Below, piece by piece: positions 51,299-59,025 of a stretch of 64,000 nucleotides of DNA (position 1 is the stretch's first letter; each line of letters opens with the position of its first letter). The notes beneath the pieces are model-generated. The model had not been told where the DNA came from, made no database searches, and saw only the letters and a program-made list of their open reading frames with translations. A program made the position numbers and the translations under genes. The stretch is from Roseateles amylovorans (GTDB lineage: Bacteria; Pseudomonadota; Gammaproteobacteria; Burkholderiales; Burkholderiaceae_C), in assembly GCF_025398155.2 (NCBI RefSeq), contig NZ_CP104562.2, forward strand, positions 4,898,001 through 4,962,000, written 5' to 3'.

Positions 51299-53716
51299 AT
51301 GAATCGATCGATCCCCGTCTCCGCTTCTACAGGTCTGACTCGCCCGTCGTTCACACGCCACTCGGTGGCGCTGGCAGCGGCCGGTGTCGCCGCGCTTGGC
51401 ATCGGCGCTGCCCTGCCCGCTCGGGCTCAAGCCACCGAAGGCGCTGCCGCCGCCCCGTCGGAACTCAAGCAGGTGGTCGTGACCGGCACCCGCCGCGCCG
51501 ACCGCACCCTGGCCGAATCCGAATCCCCGGTGGACGTGATCAGCGCCCGGGATCTGCAACGCACCGGCACCACCGAGCTGGCAACGGCGCTGGCGCAGTT
51601 GCTGCCCTCGCTGAACTTTCCGCGCCCGTCGCTGACGGACGCCTCCGATGCGGTCCGTCCTGCGCAGTTGCGTGGCCTGTCGCCCGACCAGACCCTGGTG
51701 CTGATCGACGGCAAGCGCCGCCACACCACGGCGGTCGTCAACATCAACGGCACCCAGGGTCGTGGCTCCGCGCCGGTGGACCTGAATGCGATCCCGCTGG
51801 CGGCGATCGAACGGATCGAAGTGCTGCGTGACGGGGCCGCGGCGCAGTACGGCTCGGATGCCATCGCGGGGGTGATCAACATCGTCCTGAAGAAAGGCGC
51901 ACGCGGCGGCCTCATCGGCCTGGAAGCGGGGCAGACCGACGCCGGCGATGGCGGCCGCGGCTCCGCCTCCGCGAGCGTGGGCCTGGCGCTGGGCGAAAGC
52001 GGCTGGGCCAGGCTGGCGCTGGAAACCCGGCATCAGCAGCGCACCAACCGCGCGGGTGTCGACACCCGCGACGCCGCCACCGAGCCGCGCCTGGGGCAGG
52101 TGAACAACCGGCTGGGTGATCCGGACAGCACCCAGCAATCGGCGGTGATCAATGCGGCGCTGGACCTCGGCCGCGAGACGCAGGCGTATGCGATCGGCAC
52201 CTTCAGCCATCGGGACACCACCTCGGCCGCGTTCTGGCGCACGCTGGCCACGGCCACGGCCAACAACGTCGCCACGCTGTATCCGCAGGGCTTCCTGCCG
52301 CTGGAAGAGACCACCAGCACCGACCTGGGCCTGATCCTGGGCGCGCGGGGTAATCTGAGCGATTGGCGTTGGGACGTCAGCCTGAACCATGGCCGCAACC
52401 GGTTCGACATCGATGTCGCCAACACGGCCAACTATTCGCTGGGAGCGGCCAGCCCCACGCGGTTTGATGCCGGTCGGCTGACCAATCAGCAGACCTTGGT
52501 GAATGCCGACCTCTCGCGCGAAATCGACGTCGGCCTGTTCTCGCCGCTGACGCTGTCCCTGGGCGCGGAACTGCGCCGCGAGCGCTATGGCATCGATGCG
52601 GGCGAAACGCTGTCCTACCAGAGCGGCGGCGCCTCGGGCTTTCCGGGCTTCCAGCCCAGCAACGCGGGCAGCCATTCGCGCCGCAATGTCGCGATCTATG
52701 CCGGCGCGGAGGCGGAACTGGCGCGCGGATTCAGCGCCTCGGCGGCGCTTCGCGGCGAGCATTACAGCGACTTCGGCAATGCGACCTCGGCCAAGCTGTC
52801 GGGCCGCTATGTGTTCACGCCCGCGGTCGCGCTGCGGGGCACGGTGTCGACCGGCTTCCGTGCGCCCTCGTTGGCGCAACAGTATTTCGCCACCACCTCC
52901 ACCAATCTGATCAACGGCGCGCTGATCGAAGCCGGCACCTTCCCGGTCGAATCCGCGGCCGCTGCGGCGCTGGGCGCCCGGCCGCTGAAGGCGGAGAAGT
53001 CGCGCAACGTGAGCATCGGCCTGCTGCTGCAGCCGACCCAGAACTGGCAAACCACGGTCGACGTCTATCAGATCGACATCGACGACCGGGTGCTGCTCTC
53101 CGCCAACCTGAGCCTGCCCGCGGCGTTGCGCGCGCAGCTTGCCGCGCAGGGCGTGCTGGTCAGTGCGGGCCGCTACTTCACCAATGCGCTGGACACCCGC
53201 ACCCGCGGCGTCGACCTGGTGAGCACCCTGCAGCAGGATTGGGGCGCCCTCGGACGCGGCAACTACACGCTGGCCTACAACCACACCAAGAACTCGATCC
53301 GGGGCGTTGCCGACGACCCGGCCCTGCTGACCGCCAACGGCCTGGCGCTGATCGATCGCGTGTCCATCGCGCGGGCCACGGTCGGCTCACCCAAGGACAA
53401 ACTGGTGCTCAGCGCCGACCATCGCTGGGGCGACTGGAACGGCCGGCTCGCCGCCACCCGCTACGGCAGTTTCACCGTGCGGCAAAGCAACGCGGCGAAC
53501 GACCAGACCTTCGGCGCGGCCTGGGTGCTGGATGTGTCGGCGGGCTGGGAGCGCGGGCCCTGGAATGCGACGGTCGGTGTGGACAACCTGAGCGATCGCT
53601 ACCCCGACCGCGTCATTGCGGCCAACGCGGTCGGCGGCATCCTGACCTACAGCCAGTTCTCGCCATTCGGCTTCAACGGTCGGCAGTACTACGCGAAGGT
53701 CGGCTACCGCTGGTGA
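51299..53716 (+). CDS. TonB-dependent outer membrane receptor
   Basis: 805 residues. Signal region VALAAAGVAALGIGAALPAR ends near ARAQA. The TonB box-like segment ELKQVVVTGTRRADRTLAES is followed by the plug (VDVISARDLQRTGTTELATA; LRGLSPDQTLVLIDGKRRHT; AIERIEVLRDGAAAQYGSDA; IAGVINIVLKKG) and a 22-strand barrel ending FSPFGFNGRQYYAKVGYRW with terminal aromatic Trp. Family members import siderophores, vitamins or sugars; the ligand cannot be told. ATG 51299 begins the signal peptide but lacks a clear ribosome site. Confidence 0.9.
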   Translation: MNRSIPVSASTGLTRPSFTRHSVALAAAGVAALGIGAALPARAQATEGAAAAPSELKQVVVTGTRRADRTLAESESPVDVISARDLQRTGTTELATALAQLLPSLNFPRPSLTDASDAVRPAQLRGLSPDQTLVLIDGKRRHTTAVVNINGTQGRGSAPVDLNAIPLAAIERIEVLRDGAAAQYGSDAIAGVINIVLKKGARGGLIGLEAGQTDAGDGGRGSASASVGLALGESGWARLALETRHQQRTNRAGVDTRDAATEPRLGQVNNRLGDPDSTQQSAVINAALDLGRETQAYAIGTFSHRDTTSAAFWRTLATATANNVATLYPQGFLPLEETTSTDLGLILGARGNLSDWRWDVSLNHGRNRFDIDVANTANYSLGAASPTRFDAGRLTNQQTLVNADLSREIDVGLFSPLTLSLGAELRRERYGIDAGETLSYQSGGASGFPGFQPSNAGSHSRRNVAIYAGAEAELARGFSASAALRGEHYSDFGNATSAKLSGRYVFTPAVALRGTVSTGFRAPSLAQQYFATTSTNLINGALIEAGTFPVESAAAAALGARPLKAEKSRNVSIGLLLQPTQNWQTTVDVYQIDIDDRVLLSANLSLPAALRAQLAAQGVLVSAGRYFTNALDTRTRGVDLVSTLQQDWGALGRGNYTLAYNHTKNSIRGVADDPALLTANGLALIDRVSIARATVGSPKDKLVLSADHRWGDWNGRLAATRYGSFTVRQSNAANDQTFGAAWVLDVSAGWERGPWNATVGVDNLSDRYPDRVIAANAVGGILTYSQFSPFGFNGRQYYAKVGYRW

Positions 53717-53724
53717 GCGTAAGG

Positions 53725-53798
53725 GGCTCCGCCGGGAGCCGCGACGCGGGCGCCTACGCTGTCAGACAACGCCGCGCCTGCAACCCGGCGCTGTCTGA
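53725..53798 (+). terminator. Two hairpins after the TonB receptor gene
   Basis: A 6-bp stem ggctcc-gccg-ggagcc (53725-53740) is followed by a longer imperfect stem whose arms are tcagacaacgccg (53762-53774) and cggcgctgtctga (53786-53798), one mismatch. Neither has a U-tract. Their place just past the stop suggests termination or 3'-end protection. Confidence 0.5.
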
Positions 53799-53854
53799 TG
53801 GTGACGGTGGCGGTCGGAGGGAACACTGGGTGTTCCGTCACCCCAGGGGCCGCC

Positions 53855-54922
53855 ATGACCGAGATTCGCAAAGGGCAGCAGCCCGCTGAGCTGACCCGAG
53901 AGCAATTTCACGAGCGCTTCATGCAGCGCTTCTACGACCCCGCCTTCCGATCGGAAGATGAGGCCCTGAGCCGCCTGGAGGACATTGCCTGGCAGGCGAT
54001 GAAGGAAGGCCGCAAGGCGCCGGTCACGCGCCCTGCCGGGCAGGGTTTCGCGGACCCGACCTATGAGGTGGCCGTCCAGTGGATGGACACGAGCCAGCGG
54101 CTCAAGCAGGCGCAAAAGCGCTGGAGCGATCCGTCGACCCGCTCACGCATCCTGCTCATCAGCGGCGGCGACCGCAATGATGGGACTTGTCCCGGAGAGA
54201 TGTCCAAGACCTGGCGCCTGACGCAGATGGCGAAAGCGCAGCTCAACGACGCCGACGTGATCGTGGATGTGCTCGACCTGAGCCTGCTGACTTCCGAATA
54301 TGGCCGCGAGATCCATCCGTGCAAGGGCTGCGTGTCCACCGCGATGCCGCTGTGCCATTGGCCGTGCAGCTGCTATCCCAACCACGCCTTGGGACAGAGC
54401 CACGACTGGATGAACGAGATCTACGAGCGCTGGGTGTCGGCGCATGGCGTGATCCTGTTCGCGCCGACCTACTGGTATCAATCGCCCAGCGCCTTGAAGC
54501 TGATGATCGATCGGCTGGTCTGCGCGGACGGGGGCAATCCTGATCCGACCACCACGCACGGCAAGAAGGCGGCGGAGGCGAAGGCGATGGAAGCGAAGGG
54601 ATGGGACTATCCGAAGCATCTGGCGGACCGGGTTTACGGGCTGGTGGTGCATGGCGACGTGGCCGGGATTGAATCCCAACGCCGGAACCTGAGCGACTGG
54701 CTGGATTGGATGGGCCTGATCGAAGCGGGGCCGCAGGCGAGGATCGATCGGTATATCGGTTACTACGAGCCGTACTACAACAGCCATGAGACGCTGGATC
54801 GGGATGAGGCCATGCAGCAGGAAGTGCGGCAGGTCGCCGATGCGGTGCAGGCAGCGGTCAAGCTGCTGCGGAAGGGGGAGTTGAAGCGGCCGGAGCGGAA
54901 GGCGGCGGTGAGGGCGAAGTGA
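53855..54922 (+). CDS. Flavodoxin-fold NAD(P)H-dependent oxidoreductase
   Basis: 355 residues from ATG 53855. An N-terminal helical region (EQFHERFMQRFYDPAFRSED) precedes the flavodoxin-like fold: ILLISGGDRNDGTCPGEMSK, VIVDVLDLSLLTSEYGREIH, the Cys-rich CKGCVSTAMPLCHWPCSC, HGVILFAPTYWYQSPSALKL and VYGLVVHGDVAGIE. NADPH-dependent FMN reductases share the YWYQSPS-type FMN loop. The Cys cluster suggests an added metal or Fe-S site, uncommon in small quinone reductases. It is the last ordinary gene before the toxin island. Confidence 0.82.
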   Translation: MTEIRKGQQPAELTREQFHERFMQRFYDPAFRSEDEALSRLEDIAWQAMKEGRKAPVTRPAGQGFADPTYEVAVQWMDTSQRLKQAQKRWSDPSTRSRILLISGGDRNDGTCPGEMSKTWRLTQMAKAQLNDADVIVDVLDLSLLTSEYGREIHPCKGCVSTAMPLCHWPCSCYPNHALGQSHDWMNEIYERWVSAHGVILFAPTYWYQSPSALKLMIDRLVCADGGNPDPTTTHGKKAAEAKAMEAKGWDYPKHLADRVYGLVVHGDVAGIESQRRNLSDWLDWMGLIEAGPQARIDRYIGYYEPYYNSHETLDRDEAMQQEVRQVADAVQAAVKLLRKGELKRPERKAAVRAK

Positions 54923-55026
54923 TCCGACCCGCTGCGCTTTGGGTCACTTCGGTGCGGTCGCAGGTGGCGCCGAGGTTATCGATCAGATGGTGCGTGGGGT
55001 GCGCCCCGCAACGTCGCCCCGCCCCT

Positions 55027-56047
55027 TGCAAGGTGGTGTCGCCGCCGGACTGCAGCGTCACGCTGGTGCCGCCCTTCACCTCGGTGGCGGTGAAGCTCTT
55101 GTCCACGCCGTCGGAGTTGCCCTTGGTCACGCTGCCGCTGGCGGTGAACCCGAACCTGTTGTCCGCGCCCAGTTGGAAGCCCACGCCCACCGAGGCACTG
55201 CTGCTCTTGTTGCTGCTGTGCTGCTCGGTGGTGTTGGTGGCCGCCACCAGGTTGAAGGCGTTGTCCGCCCTGATCAGCACCTCCTGACCTGAGAGCGATC
55301 CCCCGCGCACGGTGACGTTTGACGCCTGGTCCCCACCGGTGGCGACGAGGCTGAGCTTGTCGCCCGCCAGGATGGAACTGCCTGCGGCTTGGTCCGATGT
55401 GTTGGCCTGCTGACTCGTGCTCTGGCTGCTGCCCACCGACACATTGAAGCGAATGCTCTGCTTCTGGGCATCGCTGCTGAGCTGCTCGAAGTTCGCAATC
55501 TCCTTCTGGGCCTGCATGGCCTTGGAGATCGCCGTCGCAGCCGCCAGCGCCATCATCCGGTCGTCTTCGGTCTGAGTGACGTGCTCACCCGCCTTCACCG
55601 CTTCCATCGCGGTGGACACCCCCGGCACGCTCAGCGACACCGTCCGCCCGCTCTGCTTGAAGCGGGTCTCGGTGTTCTGCGACTGCTGATTTTGTGCCTC
55701 GACCACGGCCACGGAATTGGCCTGGATGACCACACCACCGCCTTGCGAAGTGACCTGCGAGCCGACCTGCCGATAGGCATTGCCCGCCACCAACGTCACA
55801 TCACCCGACACGCTGGCCACCGTCGAACCAGCATTCGTGGCCTCGACGGTCTTCGTGGTCTGCGCCAGCGATTGTTTGCCCACCGAGAAGCCGATGCCGC
55901 CGCCACGCCATCGGCCTGACTCATCTGCGAGCGCAGCTGGCGCTGCTCGTTAAAGCCATCTCCCAACCGCTCCTGCGTCGTGACTGGGGCCACCGCAAGC
56001 AGCAGCAGCAGGTGGTCGCTAAAGAGCCATTCACGGTACGTGCGCCT
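55027..56047 (-). pseudogene. CdiA fragment A (internal deletion)
   Basis: Bases 55027-55903 align without gaps to 61633-62509 of the intact CdiA gene (constant offset of 6606), including the AGNAYRQVGS and SVPGVSTAMEAVKAGEHVTQ segments. Beyond about 55916 the sequence matches 63720-63852 instead (REWLFSDHLL for RDWLSSDYLL), so about 1.2 kb is missing between the parts and the frames no longer join. The 5' end runs into unrelated sequence at 55026 and no start or secretion signal is present. It is a relic copy, or material for gene conversion with the intact gene. Confidence 0.85.
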
Positions 56048-56081
56048 CCGCAACCGTTGTCAGGCGGAACTGCATGCGTTG

Positions 56082-56448
56082 CTAATCCGGCTGCTGACTA
56101 TCCGGAAAACTACTAGAAATTAATTGCCCCAGCGATTCAGCCTGTTCCGGGTGAAGTGATGAATATTTGGAACAGGCCAGCTGAAGAAATCTCCAAAACT
56201 CCACCTCGTTGTAAGTGATCTCATGCTCGAACGTGCCGACTTTTACTGTGCGCTCGCTAAATTCAAAAACTTCCCACGGCTCGGGGAATAGACAATATTC
56301 CTCATCCAATACGCAATTCGTCTTTTTTACAAGCTTGGATATACATTGAAAAAAAACGACCCGACTCCGCCAGATAATTAAAATAACCCTTAATCAACCA
56401 ATCAGTGTCGATACGCGCATCAACATTGGGGAAAATTTTCTGACCCAT
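56082..56448 (-). pseudogene. Frameshifted candidate immunity gene
   Basis: ATG 56448 lies one base after the stop of the orphan toxin-like frame (TGA-C-ATG), the tight coupling seen for toxin/immunity pairs. It reads MGQKIFPNVDARIDTDWLIK and on to YIQACKK, then hits a frameshift at a run of six A (T run 56332-56337 on the plus strand). The next frame continues NCVLDEEYCLFPEPWEVFEF to the stop at 56082. Removing one A gives a single acidic protein of about 121 residues. The family is unrecognised. AT-richer than the flanking genes. The second half alone starts at ATG 56309 as a 75-residue frame. Confidence 0.6.
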
Positions 56449-56449
56449 G

Positions 56450-56878
56450 TCATTTTGGAAAGAAGTTTGTAATTCGGCCAGTAGAGTGGTTCATCAACAC
56501 TCCAAAATCAATACCTCCCTCTCCAGAATTATAAACAATCAAACCCGCAGCCCTCACCTCCCCAACTCCTGAAGCGACTGCCTGCTGTCGAACTCTAAGC
56601 ACGTTCGCATCCGAAAATTTGGCGGAAACATGTACGACCTTCGTTACCTCAGCTTTATACTCAATATCACCATTAGCATCTCGAAGCACATTGCCCGCGC
56701 GATCCGCTGCGGACCACTGGTAATCTCTTGCCGTTATGTATTCGATTAAACCTGACCCACTAACCACAATTCCGAGGTCATTATCGATGGCTGTTCTCTC
56801 CATTTTCTTGGAGTTTTGGTACCAACTCGACGCTAACCCGGCACCCCTCACTCCTTGGAGGGCGACCACGCGGCCCAT
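56450..56878 (-). CDS. Orphan toxin-tail-like ORF
   Basis: 142 residues, or 117 if ATG 56803 (MERTAIDNDLGIVVSGSGLI) is used. Unrecognised. It contains VTKVVHVSAKFSDANVLRVR, then GVGEVRAAGLIVYNSGEGGI and ends TGRITNFFPK. There is no signal peptide or membrane segment. Its position, after an immunity-like gene and one base before a small acidic gene, in an AT-rich block among CdiA fragments, suggests the detached C-terminal end of a polymorphic toxin. The first 10 codons overlap the preceding gene out of frame, so the upstream start is doubtful. Activity cannot be predicted. Confidence 0.5.
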   Translation of the reverse strand: MGRVVALQGVRGAGLASSWYQNSKKMERTAIDNDLGIVVSGSGLIEYITARDYQWSAADRAGNVLRDANGDIEYKAEVTKVVHVSAKFSDANVLRVRQQAVASGVGEVRAAGLIVYNSGEGGIDFGVLMNHSTGRITNFFPK

Positions 56879-57675
56879 TGACCTTCATAAGGCTGCCATA
56901 CATCAAAATTGTTCATAAATGCCCATGGTGAATCACGGCTTCCTGACGGCGCCATAGGAATCCATTCAGCCGGGATCCAAGGGGAATTGATGATGAATTC
57001 ATACCCCCAGAACGCCGCGATTTTTGAATATATAACGGCATGCGTTGAAATAAGCTTTTCTGTGAGACCGAATGCCTGCTCTACGTTTCGAACGGAGGCC
57101 AGGGGGCCAGCAAGCTGCTCGATGGTGGATTTCATCAGCTCCGGATCTTTTCGCGCAAGGCCAAGGTAAAAGTTAAAATCAACACCATACTTGGACTGCT
57201 TGACTTTCAAATCACCTAGCGCCTCTATCGATCTACTTTCAAGTTCAGACCATTGTCCGTTTAGGGCCAACAGTGCTTGAAAGCCATGAAAGGCAGCCTC
57301 ACGCGGATTATCCCGATCGCCAACGGCATCGTTCAGATAATACGAAATGCGATTCTTTGCATACCATTCAATGAGATCTCGATGATTCGAAAGCAGCGGA
57401 TAGAGATGTATGTATGCCGGCCACCAAGAGCTAGGGTTGTTTTGCGTCACCATTCGCTGCGCTTTCGCCGCTAGAAAAGCCCAATATCTCATGTTCGGCA
57501 GATCGCCATCTTTAAACCATGCGAGCAAGCATTGGGCAGCTGCGGCCGATGCGAATAGGCGGAGGCATCCGTCCCGGGAACCGGTTCCATTTGTCAGATG
57601 CGTGATTACGCTATCACTTGGCTCGCGCCCCAGCAAATGCTTCACACCCTGGGTGAAATTTGGCAGATAGTTCAT
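56848..57675 (-). CDS. Imm49-like orphan immunity protein
   Basis: 275 residues, intact, mostly helical. MNYLPNFTQGVKHLLGREPS opens the protein; DGCLRLFASAAAAQCLLAWF, YWAFLAAKAQRMVTQNNPSS and FHGFQALLALNGQWSELESR form repeated helices. The helical, Trp-rich make-up and the genomic setting resemble Imm49-type immunity proteins of polymorphic toxin loci; I could not confirm this by search. It lies 86 nt after a decayed toxin tail, its likely former partner. An intact orphan immunity gene could still protect against siblings carrying that toxin. Confidence 0.6.
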   Translation of the reverse strand: MNYLPNFTQGVKHLLGREPSDSVITHLTNGTGSRDGCLRLFASAAAAQCLLAWFKDGDLPNMRYWAFLAAKAQRMVTQNNPSSWWPAYIHLYPLLSNHRDLIEWYAKNRISYYLNDAVGDRDNPREAAFHGFQALLALNGQWSELESRSIEALGDLKVKQSKYGVDFNFYLGLARKDPELMKSTIEQLAGPLASVRNVEQAFGLTEKLISTHAVIYSKIAAFWGYEFIINSPWIPAEWIPMAPSGSRDSPWAFMNNFDVWQPYEGQWAAWSPSKE

Positions 57676-57760
57676 ATTAATATCCCTGCCGTTAATCTTA
57701 TGGCTGCCTTGGCACTTATGGGTTCTTCAAGGAAGCATTACCGGGGTCCAGCCTGTTTAC

Positions 57761-58311
57761 TCACGGCTTTCCGGTCTCTTTATCAATATATGCGAGGTCC
57801 TTCACCAATTTATTTGCTGCCAGCGCCTCTTGCATCAGTTATCTTGCGGCCAAATCCGCTGGTAGCTTTTCCATTTCTTTAATAACCCATGCATCAGAAA
57901 ATTTCATATTGTCGCCTGCAGCTCTTGGATCAAGACGGACTCCGCGATCGCTTAACTGTTTGCTATCAATTACAGCCGCCATCACCACAGTCCATCTTGA
58001 AGTTGGTGGCGTTCTTGATCTCGTCACTCGAGGTGGCAATCTGCACCGTGCTCAGCGTCAGGTCACGGCCGGCCTAGATGACCACGCCGCCGTCCGTCCC
58101 CTTCCCGTCTTACCCTTACGTGAACTGCGTCGCCTGTAGCGACTCATCCCGCCCGGCCTGCACCACCATTACGCCACCGGCGCTCAAGGTGGCCACTTGG
58201 TCGAGGATGGTCGCCTTGGTCGTCACATTGCCGCGCTGCAGCGTGCCGCTGGCGGTGCTGCTCTCCATGACGATGTCCGGTACAGCGGTCAGGCACATGT
58301 CGCCGGTTGAT
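57761..58311 (-). pseudogene. CdiA fragment B fused to a decayed toxin tail
   Basis: Bases 57996-58311 align without gaps to 62961-63276 of the intact CdiA gene (offset 4965), with many substitutions and an in-frame TAG at 58074-58076 where the intact gene has Gln (GVVIQAGRDLTL). At 57995 it switches abruptly to unrelated, AT-rich sequence encoding VIDSKQLSDRGVRLDPRAAG, then MKFSDAWVIKEMEKLPADLA. A TAA at 57839-57841 interrupts this, after which the same frame continues MQEALAANKLVKDLAYIDKE to TGA 57761. This looks like the end of a foreign toxin domain inactivated by two stops. Confidence 0.8.
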
Positions 58312-58314
58312 ACA

Positions 58315-58383
58315 TCCGGCTTGGAGCAGCAACTGAATCGCGACGCGATCCGTCTGGCTGAAGTGCGAGTAGTGACTTCCCAT
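58315..58383 (-). mobile_element. IS30-type transposase N-terminal remnant
   Basis: ATG 58383 begins MGSHYSHFSQTDRVAIQLLL followed by QAG, which fits the first 23 residues of IS30-family transposases (helix-turn-helix start with the form M-x-H-Y-x-x-L-S/T-x-x-x-R-x-x-I). Homology stops where CdiA fragment B begins. Just upstream is a short inverted repeat, tgcgac (58387-58392) and gtcgca (58412-58417), perhaps part of the element end. Too short to be active. It may mark the insertion that broke fragment B. Confidence 0.5.
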
Positions 58384-58545
58384 TTTTGCGACACCTTACA
58401 AAATGCGCGGCGTCGCACTTCAACCTTGAGCCGGTCCCACATCAAATAAGGACCATACTCTAAATACCCTGCGAAGCTGGATATATCATCATTTTCGCAA
58501 GCTTCAAGATCCTGCTGAAATACTGATCCCACAACCGTGGGGGAG
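58384..58545 (-). other. Unassigned stretch after the immunity gene
   Basis: A frame starting at ATG 58553 (overlapping the immunity gene end) encodes MNDSPTVVGSVFQQDLEACE, DDISSFAGYLEYGPYLMWDR and then runs through the IS30 remnant into fragment B in one chimeric open frame to 58116. Only the first 40 residues look protein-like. It may be the truncated start of another small immunity gene cut by the insertion. Confidence 0.35.
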
Positions 58546-59025
58546 TCATTCACGTTCTTCCCAAGCTGACTCCAATATCGGTGGAAGAACTTCGGTCATC
58601 GGATACGCCGCTAGTCCCTTTTTTATAATTGGTAGGTCATGTTCAAGACGCAAGAAATCATAGTCTGGTAAATTGTATCTAGACTGATACCTTTCCAAAT
58701 CAAATCCCCCAACGATCACCTTGCAGTATTCAAAAACATTGCTTGGCATAATTTTAGTTTCAAGCATTTTTTTAGAAAGTGCAACCCAATAGATGGGACA
58801 TTCCGCACTAATACAGCCGAATGATCGCCAACCCTCATTTATTATTTCCCAAATTAGAGAAACCCTAAGCGAGTCATCCCCGCTTTTAACTGTTTGAACC
58901 GACCAAGCTGTCTCAAAAAATCCATTCAGATATTCAAGCATCGAACGATAAACAGGCCTGGCCGATGGAAAATCATAAAAATTTTCCGCACTCAATTCCC
59001 TTAAAGAGTTATCAGGAAACATCAT
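58546..59025 (-). CDS. Candidate immunity protein for the deaminase-type CdiA toxin
   Basis: 159 residues of unrecognised family, acidic and aromatic-rich: ELSAENFYDFPSARPVYRSM, WEIINEGWRSFGCISAECPI, IVGGFDLERYQSRYNLPDYD. No signal peptide or membrane segment, so it acts in the cytoplasm, where a delivered deaminase would act. Its ATG (59025) overlaps the CdiA stop by 4 nt, the standard arrangement of cdiA-cdiI. Base composition is AT-richer than the window average, as is the toxin domain, which supports joint acquisition. The immunity role is by position only. Confidence 0.65.
   Translation of the reverse strand: MMFPDNSLRELSAENFYDFPSARPVYRSMLEYLNGFFETAWSVQTVKSGDDSLRVSLIWEIINEGWRSFGCISAECPIYWVALSKKMLETKIMPSNVFEYCKVIVGGFDLERYQSRYNLPDYDFLRLEHDLPIIKKGLAAYPMTEVLPPILESAWEERE

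Noticed and set aside
54923..55026. Extension of CdiA fragment A toward 54858 as coding
   Set aside because: Homology to the intact CdiA ends at 55027; residues beyond that (GRRCGAHPTHHL) are non-family and run into the end of the oxidoreductase gene on the other strand.
58116..58553. 146-codon chimeric ORF spanning the IS remnant and CdiA fragment B as a real gene
   Set aside because: Its C-terminal half is a recognisable CdiA repeat fragment and its middle overlaps the IS30-like start in another frame; the open frame looks accidental.
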